Of a stretch of DNA of 61,521 nt, positions 35,437 through 45,465 are shown piece by piece. This stretch comes from CAYFKJ01 sp964528595 (GTDB taxonomy: Bacteria; Pseudomonadota; Alphaproteobacteria; UBA2966), in contig CAZGTM010000021.1 of assembly GCA_964528595.1 (NCBI GenBank), positions 1 through 61,521 of the forward strand, written 5' to 3'. The notes under the pieces are model-generated. The model was not told where the DNA came from, did no database searches, and saw nothing but the letters and a program-made list of their open reading frames with translations. Numbering within the stretch: position 1 is the first letter of the stretch; each line of letters opens with the position of its first letter. Both the position numbers and the translations under genes were made by a program.

Positions 35437-37419
35437 TTATTCGAATTCGAGGATCACCTGGTCGGTTGCCAGGCTGTCGCCCGGCGCCGCCTTCACGGCG
35501 GCGACGACGCCGTCGCGCTCCGCCGCCAGGACATTTTCCATTTTCATGGCGTCGATGATGGCCAGCGCTTGCCCGGCTTTGACCTCCTCGCCCTCGCTCA
35601 CTTTGATTTCGACGACCAGCCCCGGCATGGGCGACAGCAAGAACGCGGAAAGGTCCGGGGGTTCCTTGACCGGCATGCGGCTGGCGAGTTCCGCGGCCCG
35701 GGGAGAGCGCACGGCCATCACCGCCGCCGCTCCGCCGTGGGCAATGCGGTAGCCGCCGGGCACCGCCTCGATCTCCACGGCGATGTCGTCGCCGTTGACG
35801 CTACCTTCGAACAAGATGTCACCGAAGTTGCTGTAGCTGTGCACCGCCAAAGCTCGGCCGTCGACCTCGACATTGACGATTTCGCCGTCCCGGGAGACGG
35901 ATACGGCATGGTCGACGCCGGCCAGGCCGACGACCCATTCCGAGGCCACGCTTCGATCATAGCCGCTGATCTGGCCCGGGATCCGAACTTCGCGCCGGGT
36001 CACCCAGCGATGGACCGCGGCGACCACGGCGATCAGGCGTGACGCCGATTCGTCATCCAACTCCGCCCCATTGAAGCCGTCGGGATATTCTTCGGCGATA
36101 AAATTGGTGGAAAGCCGGCCTTCGCGGAAACGCGGATGGGCCATCACAGCGGAGAGAAATCCGACGTTGTTGCCGATGCCGCGGATAACCGTCTTGTCGA
36201 GTGCCTCGGACATGCGCGTCACCGCCTGCTCCCGTGTGGCCCCGTACGTGCACAGCTTGGAGATCATGGGATCGTAGAAAAGCGATATCTCATCGCCTTC
36301 GGTGACGCCGGTGTCGTTGCGTACATGATCGCCCTGGGGTTCCATGTAGCGCGAAAGTCGGCCCGTCGAGGGCAGGAAACCGCGCACCGGATCCTCGGCA
36401 TAGATGCGTGATTCGATTGCCCAGCCGTTCAGTTTGACGTCGTTCTGCGTCAGCGTGAGTTTCTCACCCGCCGCCACGCGGATCATTTGCTCGACCAGGT
36501 CCACGCCGGTGATCAGTTCCGTCACCGGGTGTTCGACCTGCAGCCGGGTGTTCATTTCGAGGAAGTAGAAATTCCGCTCGGCATCGACAATAAACTCGAC
36601 CGTGCCGGCGGACTTGTAGTTGACGGCCTTCGATAGCGCGACAGCCTGTTCGCCCATGGCCTTGCGGGTGGCTTCGTCGAGGAAGGGGCTCGGCGCTTCC
36701 TCGATGACCTTTTGGTGGCGGCGCTGGATGGAGCATTCCCGCTCGCCCAGGTACACCACATTGCCGTGGCTGTCGGCGAGGATCTGGATTTCGATGTGGC
36801 GCGGCTCGGTGATGAACTTCTCGATGAAGACCCGGTCGTCGCCGAAACTGGATTTGGCTTCCGAGACAGAGCGTTCAAAGCCTTCGCGCGTTTCAGCCTC
36901 GTCATAGGCCACGCGCATGCCCTTGCCGCCGCCGCCGGCGGAGGCCTTGATCATGACGGGGTAGCCGATGTCCTTGGCGATCTTGACCGCTTCGTCGGCG
37001 TCCTGGATGACGCCGAGGTAACCCGGCACCGTCGCCACTTCCGCTTCCGCCGCCAGTTTCTTGGACTCGATCTTGTCGCCCATGGCGGCGATGGCCTTGG
37101 TCCCGGGACCGATGAAGGCGACGCCCGCCGCTTCCAGCGCCTCGACGAAGGCGGCGTTTTCCGACAGAAACCCGTAGCCCGGATGAACCGCCTCGGCCCC
37201 GGTTTCCTTGACGGCGCCGAGGATCTTGTCGATGACCAGATAACTCTCAGCCGCCGCCGCCGGGCCGATGCAAACGGCTTCATCCGCCATTTCGACGTGA
37301 AGCGCCGCTTTGTCGGCTTCGGAATAGACCGCGACCGTCTTGATGCCCATGTCGCGCGCGCTGCGGATTACGCGGCAGGCGATTTCCCCCCGGTTGGCAA
37401 TCAGTATCTTCGAAAACAT
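35437..37419 (-). CDS. pccA: Acyl-CoA (propionyl-CoA) carboxylase, alpha subunit with biotin carrier
   Basis: 660 residues from ATG 37419 (MFSKILIANRGEIACRV); the longer frame enters pccB and is rejected. Biotin carboxylase occupies about 1-450, with the ATP-grasp loop ASAGGGGKGMRVA and EMNTRLQVEHPVTE. A linker/BT domain (about 480-590) follows, and the C-terminal biotinyl domain carries the biotinylated Lys626 in DAMKMENVL. The length and BT domain match propionyl-CoA carboxylase rather than free AccC. The enzyme makes methylmalonyl-CoA from propionyl-CoA and bicarbonate. It lies 16 bases after pccB. Confidence 0.94.
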   Translation of the reverse strand: MFSKILIANRGEIACRVIRSARDMGIKTVAVYSEADKAALHVEMADEAVCIGPAAAAESYLVIDKILGAVKETGAEAVHPGYGFLSENAAFVEALEAAGVAFIGPGTKAIAAMGDKIESKKLAAEAEVATVPGYLGVIQDADEAVKIAKDIGYPVMIKASAGGGGKGMRVAYDEAETREGFERSVSEAKSSFGDDRVFIEKFITEPRHIEIQILADSHGNVVYLGERECSIQRRHQKVIEEAPSPFLDEATRKAMGEQAVALSKAVNYKSAGTVEFIVDAERNFYFLEMNTRLQVEHPVTELITGVDLVEQMIRVAAGEKLTLTQNDVKLNGWAIESRIYAEDPVRGFLPSTGRLSRYMEPQGDHVRNDTGVTEGDEISLFYDPMISKLCTYGATREQAVTRMSEALDKTVIRGIGNNVGFLSAVMAHPRFREGRLSTNFIAEEYPDGFNGAELDDESASRLIAVVAAVHRWVTRREVRIPGQISGYDRSVASEWVVGLAGVDHAVSVSRDGEIVNVEVDGRALAVHSYSNFGDILFEGSVNGDDIAVEIEAVPGGYRIAHGGAAAVMAVRSPRAAELASRMPVKEPPDLSAFLLSPMPGLVVEIKVSEGEEVKAGQALAIIDAMKMENVLAAERDGVVAAVKAAPGDSLATDQVILEFE

Positions 37420-37435
37420 GCCGAACCGTACCTCT

Positions 37436-38962
<1,527 letters not shown>

Positions 38963-39122
38963 GGCGGCTCCTGGAAACGGCAGCCCGAAAGGGCCAGCTT
39001 TGGGGGCTTATAAGGGCGACACGGGAGATACCATCATATCCGTCCCCTGACCAGTGTATAAGCCCTTTCAAGTCCCCGTATTAGGCTATTTTTCGCTCGG
39101 ATACTGGGGAATTCGCCGCGTT

Positions 39123-39818
39123 TTACGCGGTTCGGCACAACAGCATGAATTTTGCCGCCGCGACGAGAGCTTCGTTCAGCGTTTGCCGCCTTTCCGCGGC
39201 CTCCCGGTCGCTCCCCCATCGCTCCTCCTGGCTGAGCTCGTCGATGGTGACGGCTGCCCAGGCGGCGTCGGTATCGATTTCGCCTTTGGACAACGCCAGC
39301 GACAACACCAGCGAGCCGGTCAACGACGTCATGGTGTGCAGTGCCGCCAGTTCGAAATCGCTGTGGTCAGCGACGCAGCGCCGCAGCCGGTTGAGAGAAT
39401 CCTTGGGCTGATCGATGGGCAGCACGCCTTCGGTAACCACCAGCCGGGCACCAAACTCGCCTTCTGCCCAATCCAGCACGGGCTGCCAGAGTTTCGTCTG
39501 GGCCGCCGCCAAAGCCGGCTCGTCGGCACGATAACAAAGCAGATCGTGGCCGGCATAGGCGGCGATTTGATCGACGATGTCGTCATGCGCGGGCGCAACC
39601 CGATCAATCGCAGTTGCGGCATGGCGCATCAACGGCATCGCTTCGGGATCGATGTCTTCTTCCTGGGCCTGCCACTCGGCGGCAATGGCGTCGGCCAGTT
39701 CCGCCGTCGGAACGGACAAATCGGCGCGTAAAGGGGTTTTGACGGCTTTACCGTCGAGCACAATGGCGTGGCCCGCCGGGGTGGTCGCCACCCCGGCTGT
39801 CTCATAGAACCGTTTCAC
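39123..39818 (-). CDS. ATP12 family chaperone for F1-ATPase assembly
   Basis: 231 residues. KRFYETAGV near the N-terminus, VLDGKAVKTPLRADLSVPT and the central ADEPALAAAQTKLWQPVLDW are typical of ATP12 (Atp12p/AtpAF2). In mitochondria ATP12 protects the alpha subunit of F1 before assembly, and among bacteria the family is essentially alphaproteobacterial. The gene lies 17 bases before the AsmA-family stop on the same strand and 160 bases from pccB. Confidence 0.92.
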   Translation of the reverse strand: MKRFYETAGVATTPAGHAIVLDGKAVKTPLRADLSVPTAELADAIAAEWQAQEEDIDPEAMPLMRHAATAIDRVAPAHDDIVDQIAAYAGHDLLCYRADEPALAAAQTKLWQPVLDWAEGEFGARLVVTEGVLPIDQPKDSLNRLRRCVADHSDFELAALHTMTSLTGSLVLSLALSKGEIDTDAAWAAVTIDELSQEERWGSDREAAERRQTLNEALVAAAKFMLLCRTA

Positions 39819-39835
39819 GTGTTAACTGCTCTGCG

Positions 39836-41794
39836 TCAGTCGCTGCCCGGCAGGATGGACTTGAGCACGCCGCCCAGGCCGCCCTCCTCCTTCTTTTTGG
39901 CCGGTTCCGGCGCCTTCTTGGCGGCTGCCGGGGCGGCCGNNNNNNNNNNNNNNNNNNNNNNNNNNNNNNNNNNNNNNNNNNNNNNNNNNNNNNNNNNNNN
40001 NNNNNNNNNNNNNNNNNNNNNNNNNNNNNNNNNNNNNNNGCCGATATCGATGGGCACGGCCAAGCTCAACAGGCTCGCGTCCTTGGGCTTGGGTTCGATC
40101 TGCATATCGATGGTTTCGTCCTGCAAATTGATCTTGCCGCCGCCCTTGATGACGATTTTTTCCGTCTCGAACAACAAGGCCGTATTGGTGGCGATGCCCT
40201 TCTTGATGTCGAACGCCGTCACCAGGCACTTGAATTTGGTGTCATTGGTGTCGGGTCCGCCGGGCACCAGACTGGTCAGCAGGTCGGCGGCGAGAAGGTC
40301 GATGTACTTGCTGCCGACGCTGCCGTTGTTGGAGGCCGCCTGCATCGTCCCGTTCAGGCCGGCCATGATAGCCCGGACCGAATTGCCCGCGCCTTTGACG
40401 TCGACGGCAGCGTCAAGTTTGGCCACCAGCAGATCGGTGATCTCCATCTCTTTGAGCAACCGACCGATATCCACCTTGGCGACATTCAGCTTGGCGGCGA
40501 TGCCGGACTTGCCCTTGCGGCCGTCGACCGAGACCTTACCGGAAAGTCCCCCGCCCGAGAGCTTGGCTTTGCCGAGCGTCAGGTCCGCCTTGCCGCCGTT
40601 GAGTTTCGCCCCCAGTCCGATGTCTTCCAACACCAGACCGCTGGCCATCAGTTTGGCCACGGCGATCGAAACGTCGGCATTGACGGCGGCCAAGCCCTCC
40701 AAGGGCAGCGGATCATCGCTGAAGACTCGCTTCTCACCGTCCTTGGCGTCGGCCTCCTTTTTCGCCGGCGCCGCGCTTTCTTGGCCGCCCTGACCGAAAT
40801 CGTCAACATTGAGCAGCGATGAATTCAGCTTCGCTTCGATGCTGGGCGATCCGCCCGCCATGCGAACTTGGACATCCCCGCCCAGATCGCTGCCGCCGAT
40901 TTTCACGGCGAGGCCTTTGACGCCGAGATTGTTCGGGTTGCCGCTAAGATTGCCGGCGACGCTGTAGGGGCCGATGTTGGGCAGTTCCGCTCCGGCCAGT
41001 CCCTTGAGGGTGGCGAGGTCCTTGCCGCTGACGGAGAACTTCAGCGCCAATCCGTCGGCCGCCATTGGCTTGGCGATGGTGCCGTCAAGACCGATCTCAG
41101 CGCCGCCCGCCGATAGCTTAACGTTCAGCGGCCAGGGATCGTCCGGATCGGCCAACTCAGCCAACGGCCCGAGGCGTCCCGATGCCTGGATCGGCTGGCT
41201 GTTGAACGCCGCATCGAGGGAAAACTCCAAAGGCGAGGACGCACTGTCCGCCCGGCCCTCAAGGCGCGCGATGGCGACTTCGGTCGTCGCCCCCGACTGG
41301 CCGTCGCGGTAGGTCAGGTTAATGTCGTTCAGGACGATCAGATTGACCGTGGGCAGATCGCCGCCGCCACCCGATTCGGCATCGCCGGAACCCGCCTCGG
41401 CGCCTTCGAACACCCAGTTGCCCACGCCCTTATCGTTGGTCTCGAGCAGCACGTCGAGGCCGGACAGCACCAGCCGTTTGACCTGGATGTCGCCGGAGAT
41501 CAGGGGCATTAGCGCGACCTCGACGGAGACATCCCGGAGTTTCGCCAGTTCCGGCTTGGAGCCCCAGGCCGCATTGGCAAACGTCACGTCGGAAACCGAG
41601 ATCGAGGGCGACAGCGAAACGCTGAGATCCGCTTCGCCCGCGATCACCAGTTTGCGCCCTGTGGCTTTTTCCGCCGCCTCGGCGATTTCACCACGGTAAG
41701 CATTGACGTCGACCATGGAGATAGCGACGAAGACGCCGCCGATCACGATCACGAGGAGGCCGACAACGGCGATTGCAATGTTGCGAATGTTCAT
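39836..41794 (-). CDS. AsmA family protein, interrupted by an assembly gap
   Basis: The N-terminal part is clear: one membrane helix (about 8-28), then the AsmA opening VDVNAYRGEIAEAAEKATGRKL and a long beta-rich region, with a further AsmA-like segment around residues 390-580. This is the layout of the repeating-beta-groove proteins that bridge the inner and outer membranes and influence outer-membrane lipids. A run of 100 Ns (39940-40039) falls near the C-terminus, so the true length there is unknown. The residues after the gap are Ala/Pro/Lys-rich and end LGGVLKSILPGSD. It precedes the ATP12 gene and follows the HAD gene, overlapping it by 4 bases. Confidence 0.85.
   Translation of the reverse strand: MNIRNIAIAVVGLLVIVIGGVFVAISMVDVNAYRGEIAEAAEKATGRKLVIAGEADLSVSLSPSISVSDVTFANAAWGSKPELAKLRDVSVEVALMPLISGDIQVKRLVLSGLDVLLETNDKGVGNWVFEGAEAGSGDAESGGGGDLPTVNLIVLNDINLTYRDGQSGATTEVAIARLEGRADSASSPLEFSLDAAFNSQPIQASGRLGPLAELADPDDPWPLNVKLSAGGAEIGLDGTIAKPMAADGLALKFSVSGKDLATLKGLAGAELPNIGPYSVAGNLSGNPNNLGVKGLAVKIGGSDLGGDVQVRMAGGSPSIEAKLNSSLLNVDDFGQGGQESAAPAKKEADAKDGEKRVFSDDPLPLEGLAAVNADVSIAVAKLMASGLVLEDIGLGAKLNGGKADLTLGKAKLSGGGLSGKVSVDGRKGKSGIAAKLNVAKVDIGRLLKEMEITDLLVAKLDAAVDVKGAGNSVRAIMAGLNGTMQAASNNGSVGSKYIDLLAADLLTSLVPGGPDTNDTKFKCLVTAFDIKKGIATNTALLFETEKIVIKGGGKINLQDETIDMQIEPKPKDASLLSLAVPIDIGXXXXXXXXXXXXXXXXXXXXXXXXXXXXXXXXXXAAPAAAKKAPEPAKKKEEGGLGGVLKSILPGSD
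39940..40039. other. Assembly gap of exactly 100 Ns
   Basis: All bases are N. The round length indicates a scaffold gap of unknown true size rather than a measured one. It lies inside the 3' part of the AsmA-family gene, next to Ala/Pro/Lys codon repeats that could have broken the assembly. Confidence 1.
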
Positions 41795-42459
41795 GAGTTC
41801 GTCCCCAATAAAGCGTCGACAAGCGTCGGAAGTTCTTCGAGCGCGTCAATGATGGCGTGAGCGCCGGCTTCCATTAGTTCGTCCGTTCCATGGTACCCCC
41901 ATGAGACGCCGATGGCCACGGCGCCGGCGTTTTTTGCCATCTCCATATCGAAGGTTGTATCGCCGACCATGACCGTCGCATCGATTTCCACACCGGATTC
42001 CTCGACCGCGCGCTCGATCATGCCGGGGTGGGGTTTGCCGGGGTTGAGGTCGGCCGTCTGTAACGACACGAAGCTGCTGCGCAACTCGTGCTCATCCAGC
42101 GTCCGTTTGAGTCCTGCTAGTGATTTTCCGGTGGCGACAGCGAGAAGCGCGCCGCCGGCCGCCAGATCATCGATCACACCGCGCACGCCCGGAAACAATG
42201 GTTCCAGCCGATCGGACCGACTGCGGACGACGGCGTGGGCTTCGCGGTAACCACCGACTAGATCGTGATGACGCGATGCGGGCTCGTCGGGCGCCAGGCG
42301 AGCCACACACTCCAACAGTGATAAGCCGACAGTGCGCCGAATCGCTTCGGCTTCCGGCTCCGGCAACCCGGCCGCCGAAAAGGCATTTTTCATGGTCTCA
42401 ACGATGGTGTGCTGGCTATCCACCAAAGTGCCATCGCAGTCGAAGATTACAAGATACAT
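41791..42459 (-). CDS. HAD superfamily hydrolase (phosphoglycolate phosphatase-like)
   Basis: 222 residues from the ATG at 42459 (MYLVIFDCDGTLVDS). Open codons further upstream do not resemble the family. All four HAD motifs are visible: DCDGT nucleophile, VATGKS, the Lys in GKPHPGM, and VGDTTFDMEMAKNAG. The helical cap near residues 20-80 marks subfamily I, as in Gph and related phosphatases. In alphaproteobacteria a HAD gene of this type often sits between rluC and ATP12, as here. The substrate is not determined. Confidence 0.9.
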   Translation of the reverse strand: MYLVIFDCDGTLVDSQHTIVETMKNAFSAAGLPEPEAEAIRRTVGLSLLECVARLAPDEPASRHHDLVGGYREAHAVVRSRSDRLEPLFPGVRGVIDDLAAGGALLAVATGKSLAGLKRTLDEHELRSSFVSLQTADLNPGKPHPGMIERAVEESGVEIDATVMVGDTTFDMEMAKNAGAVAIGVSWGYHGTDELMEAGAHAIIDALEELPTLVDALLGTNS

Positions 42460-42540
42460 TGAGCTCTCTGAAAACGGTTGAGTACTGATATTGTTCATTA
42501 AATCAGTGCGACAATATGCCACGCGATTTTTTCCTGCCAA

Positions 42541-42762
42541 ATGGTCGATTATGTCCTTGCGGACGATGCCGCTAGCGGGGTCTCCGTCGCGCCGGAAAAC
42601 AGCGGCATTCGCATAACCCGTCCCCCGGGCGCGAAGGCCGAAGTTGGCCGGTGTGAGTTCGATTGCCTACCCTTCGATCGACCTAGGGATGTTCCTCCCC
42701 CCCCCTGGAGCATCCCGACATCCCCGACGGTCCCGCCACCAGGACCGTCGGGGTCTTTATTT
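42541..42762 (+). ncRNA. Candidate small RNA with C-rich loop and intrinsic terminator
   Basis: The 5' end is not defined; the start given is a guess. Two features support an RNA. At 42686-42716, GGGATGTTCC pairs along ten positions with GGAGCATCCC, leaving an 11-base loop of T, nine Cs and T. Six bases later an intrinsic terminator closes the unit. Loops with exposed C-rich anti-Shine-Dalgarno sequence are a known feature of several alphaproteobacterial small RNAs. No match to a named RNA family is recognised, and no strong -35/-10 pair was found upstream. Confidence 0.45.
42722..42762 (+). terminator. Strong intrinsic terminator, plus strand
   Basis: A perfect 12-bp stem, CCCCGACGGTCC at 42722-42733 with GGACCGTCGGGG at 42742-42753 and an eight-base loop, is followed on the plus strand by TCTTTATTT. 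On the minus strand the stem is followed by ATGTCGGG, which is not a terminator tail, so it does not serve rluC. It implies a plus-strand transcript in an interval that has no annotated plus-strand gene. Confidence 0.8.
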
Positions 42763-42788
42763 GCACCGGCTGGTTTGTCGGACGGGGG

Positions 42789-43772
42789 TTAGATTTCCAA
42801 CTCGGCGAAAGGATCGCCGTCGTTGTTGGCGTTGAAGCCGAACAGCTTCCAGGTTTCAGCCATGTGATCGGGCAACGGCGCCACCGCCTGAACAATCCGT
42901 TTGTTCGGCCCGGCGATGGTGATTTCCCGTGCGTGGAGATGGAGCCCGTCGGGTAACCCCGGCAGGTCCAGTTCCACGTCGCCATACTTGCCGTCGCCCA
43001 CTATGGGATGGCCGATTGCCGCCATGTGAACGCGAAGCTGGTGGGTCCGCCCCGTTACCGGCATCAGTCCCACCCAGGCGCAGCGCTGGGCCGCCGCTTC
43101 GACGACGGCGTAGTAGGTCGTGGCGGGCTTGCCGGCCTTGGCGTCGACCTGCACGCGTTCGCCCCCCTTGCCGGGTAGTTTGGCGAGCTTGGCGTCGATC
43201 TTTCCCTCGTGCGGCCGAGGCACGCCGGCCACCATGGCCCAATAGACCTTCCGCGTGGTCTTGCGGCGGAACGCCTCCGCCAGTTTGGCCGCCGCCGACG
43301 CATTCCGTCCCAGCAACAATACGCCGCTGGTGTCCTTGTCCAGCCGGTGCACCAGGCGTGGCCGCTCCTTGGCCTCGAAGGTCAGGGCGTCGAGCATGGC
43401 GTCGAGGTGTTTGGTCGTCCCGCTGCCGCCTTGGACCGCCAACCCGGCCGGTTTATTGATCGCCAGCACATCGTCGTCACGGTAAATCACGCGGGCCCGA
43501 AGGTCCGCCTCTTCCTGCTTGCTGAGGCTAAGCCGCGCCGGCTTCTTCTTCGGTCTTTTGCCAAGCTCGCCGAAGGGCGGAACCCGGACCTGCTGTCCGG
43601 CTACGAGCCGCGTCGAGGCCTTGGCGCGGGCGCCGTCGATGCGCACCTGTCCTTTACGGATCAATTTCTCCAGGCGGCCGTGACCGAGGTCCGGATAGTG
43701 ACGCCGGAACCAGCGGTCGAGCCGAATGTCGTCGTCGTCGCCGGAAACCTCGATCAGTTGGACGCCCGTCAC
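42789..43772 (-). CDS. rluC: RluC/RluD-family 23S rRNA pseudouridine synthase
   Basis: 327 residues from GTG 43772, which overlaps the crcB stop (GTGA). The longer frame is a shadow of crcB. An N-terminal S4 RNA-binding domain (RLDRWFRRHYPDLGHGRLEKLIRKGQVRIDG) is followed by the synthase domain with the catalytic Asp in HRLDKDTSGVLLLGR and TGRTHQLRVHMAAIGHPIVGD. It is assigned to RluC from overall arrangement and gene neighbourhood; RluD is the alternative. It would convert uridines in 23S rRNA to pseudouridine. Confidence 0.9.
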   Translation of the reverse strand: MTGVQLIEVSGDDDDIRLDRWFRRHYPDLGHGRLEKLIRKGQVRIDGARAKASTRLVAGQQVRVPPFGELGKRPKKKPARLSLSKQEEADLRARVIYRDDDVLAINKPAGLAVQGGSGTTKHLDAMLDALTFEAKERPRLVHRLDKDTSGVLLLGRNASAAAKLAEAFRRKTTRKVYWAMVAGVPRPHEGKIDAKLAKLPGKGGERVQVDAKAGKPATTYYAVVEAAAQRCAWVGLMPVTGRTHQLRVHMAAIGHPIVGDGKYGDVELDLPGLPDGLHLHAREITIAGPNKRIVQAVAPLPDHMAETWKLFGFNANNDGDPFAELEI

Positions 43773-44149
43773 GACAGCACAACCCGCATCAGTGCCAGAC
43801 CGCCGAACAGCGCCAAGATGGAAGCGACGACCGAAACCGCGACATAGCCCACGGCCGCCACGCCGGCGCCCCGTTCGAACAGCGTCGCGAAGTCGAGCGA
43901 AAAGGTCGAAAACGTCGTAAAGGCGCCCAGGCAACCGACCGTCATGAAGGCGCGCATCTCATTGCTCACGTTCCAACGCAAGGCCATCACTTCAATCAGG
44001 GCGCCCATGACGAACGAGCCAATGACGTTGACTGACACCGTGCCCCAGGGGAAGCCGGCGCCTGCCAGCCGCATGACGTAGGCCGAAACGAAATGCCGCC
44101 CCAGCGCGCCGATCGCGCCGCCCGCTGCAATTGCCAACAGCATTTTCAC
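43769..44149 (-). CDS. crcB: Fluoride channel Fluc/CrcB
   Basis: 126 residues with four membrane helices. GGAIGALGRHF, WGTVSVNVIGSFVMG and GCLGAFTTFSTFSLD are the family signatures, including the conserved Asn and the FTTFSTF phenylalanines that line the fluoride path. The dimer releases fluoride from the cytosol. The gene overlaps rarA (ATGA) and rluC (GTGA). No fluoride riboswitch is possible immediately upstream, because that sequence is rarA coding sequence. Confidence 0.95.
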   Translation of the reverse strand: MKMLLAIAAGGAIGALGRHFVSAYVMRLAGAGFPWGTVSVNVIGSFVMGALIEVMALRWNVSNEMRAFMTVGCLGAFTTFSTFSLDFATLFERGAGVAAVGYVAVSVVASILALFGGLALMRVVLS

Positions 44150-45465
44150 GCCTCTTCGCCCCCGTCCTGCATGTCGCGGCGCAATTTCGCCCAGTAGGCC
44201 AGCCGTTTCGCCACATCTCGCTCGAAGCCGCGTTCGGTCGGCTGGTAGAAGTTGGCGCGGGGCATGTCGTCGGGAAAATAGTTCTGGCCGGAAAAGCCCT
44301 CCGCCGTGCCGTGATCGTATTCGTAGCCCTTGCCGTAGCCCAAATCCTTCATCAGGTTCGTCGGCGCGTTGAGAATGTGCATGGGCGGCATCAGCGAGCC
44401 GGTCTCGCGGGCCGCCCGCGTGGCCCCGCTCAGCGCCGAATAGGCGGCATTCGACTTGGGCGCCGTGCCGAGATAGATGACGGCCTGGGCGACCGCCAGT
44501 TCGCCCTCGGGCGAGCCCAGGAATTCATAGGCCTCGCGCGCGGCATTGGCCTGCTCCAGGGCTTGCGGGTCGGCCAGGCCGATATCCTCCACCGCGAAAC
44601 GCACCAGCCGCCGCAGGATGTAAAGGGGTTCCTCGCCCCCCGCCAGCATGCGCGCCAGCCAGTAGAGCGCCGCATCCGTATCGGAACCCCGCAGAGACTT
44701 GTGCAGCGCGCTGATGAGGTTGTAATGGCCTTCCTGGCCCTTGTCGTAGACCGGTGCCCGCCGTTGCACGGTTGCCGCCAGCGCTGCCGTATCGAGTACC
44801 TCATCCGCCGGCAGGGCGAAGAGTTCCTCCGCCAGATTGTAGACAAAGCGGCCGTCGCCGTCCGCCATCGCCCGCAACGCCGCCCGGGCATCCTCATCGA
44901 GGGGTAGACCGTGCCCCTCCTCCGCTTCGGCGCGCTGCAATAGTTTTTCCAGCGCCGCGTCATCCAGTCGATTGAGTACGAGAACCTGACAGCGCGACAA
45001 CAGCGCCGCGTTCAGCTCGAAAGAGGGATTTTCGGTTGTCGCACCGACCAGAATGACCGTGCCGTCCTCGACGTATGGCAGGAAGGCATCCAGTTGTGAG
45101 CGGTTGAAGCGGTGGATTTCGTCAACGAACAACAACGTCCCCTGGCCCTGTTCCCGCCGCGCCTTGGCCGCGTCAAAGGCTTTGCGCAGATCGGCCACGC
45201 CGGAAAAGACGGCTGACAATTGCTCGAAGTACATGCCCGTGTGATCCGCCAGCAACCGCGCAATGGTCGTTTTGCCCGTGCCCGGCGGGCCCCAGAAGAC
45301 CAGTGAGGCGAAGCGGCCCGCCGCCACCATGCGGCCCAACGGGCCGTCCTCTGCCAGCAGCCCGTCCTGACCAACGACCTCGGCCAGGTTTTTCGGCCGC
45401 AGCCGGTCGGCCAACGGCCTCGGCGCGCCGTCGGAAAGGCCGGCGGCTTCGAACAGATTGCCCAT
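44146..45465 (-). CDS. rarA: Replication-associated recombination protein A (AAA+ ATPase)
   Basis: 439 residues. Walker A GPPGTGKTTIARLLA, Walker B LFVDEIHRFN and the sensor-1 segment GATTENPSFELNAALLSR are intact. The C-terminal tetramerisation region (ALHKSLRGSDTDAALYWLARML, TNLMKDLGYGKGYEYDH) is typical of RarA/MgsA/WRNIP1. It acts at stalled replication forks. The start overlaps the degP stop (TGATG) and its own stop overlaps crcB. Confidence 0.95.
   Translation of the reverse strand: MGNLFEAAGLSDGAPRPLADRLRPKNLAEVVGQDGLLAEDGPLGRMVAAGRFASLVFWGPPGTGKTTIARLLADHTGMYFEQLSAVFSGVADLRKAFDAAKARREQGQGTLLFVDEIHRFNRSQLDAFLPYVEDGTVILVGATTENPSFELNAALLSRCQVLVLNRLDDAALEKLLQRAEAEEGHGLPLDEDARAALRAMADGDGRFVYNLAEELFALPADEVLDTAALAATVQRRAPVYDKGQEGHYNLISALHKSLRGSDTDAALYWLARMLAGGEEPLYILRRLVRFAVEDIGLADPQALEQANAAREAYEFLGSPEGELAVAQAVIYLGTAPKSNAAYSALSGATRAARETGSLMPPMHILNAPTNLMKDLGYGKGYEYDHGTAEGFSGQNYFPDDMPRANFYQPTERGFERDVAKRLAYWAKLRRDMQDGGEEA

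Larger units (their letters stand above)
42460..42788. other. 329-base interval without a convincing protein gene
   Basis: This gap separates the rluC stop from the HAD start, both on the minus strand. An open frame on the plus strand (42541-42792) gives a Pro-rich product with no recognisable domain and runs through the terminator hairpin, so it is not called as a gene. The right half contains two strong hairpins on the plus strand, described separately as a small-RNA candidate. The left half, 42460-42540, is relatively AT-rich and would hold any promoter for that RNA or for the HAD gene. Confidence 0.6.

Noticed and set aside
42541..42792. 83-codon Pro-rich frame in the rluC-HAD gap
   Set aside because: It has no domain, and it reads through a C-tract hairpin and a strong terminator stem. 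A non-coding RNA explains the region better.
44100..44250. Fluoride riboswitch ahead of crcB
   Set aside because: The region is rarA coding sequence and crcB overlaps it by four bases, so there is no leader.
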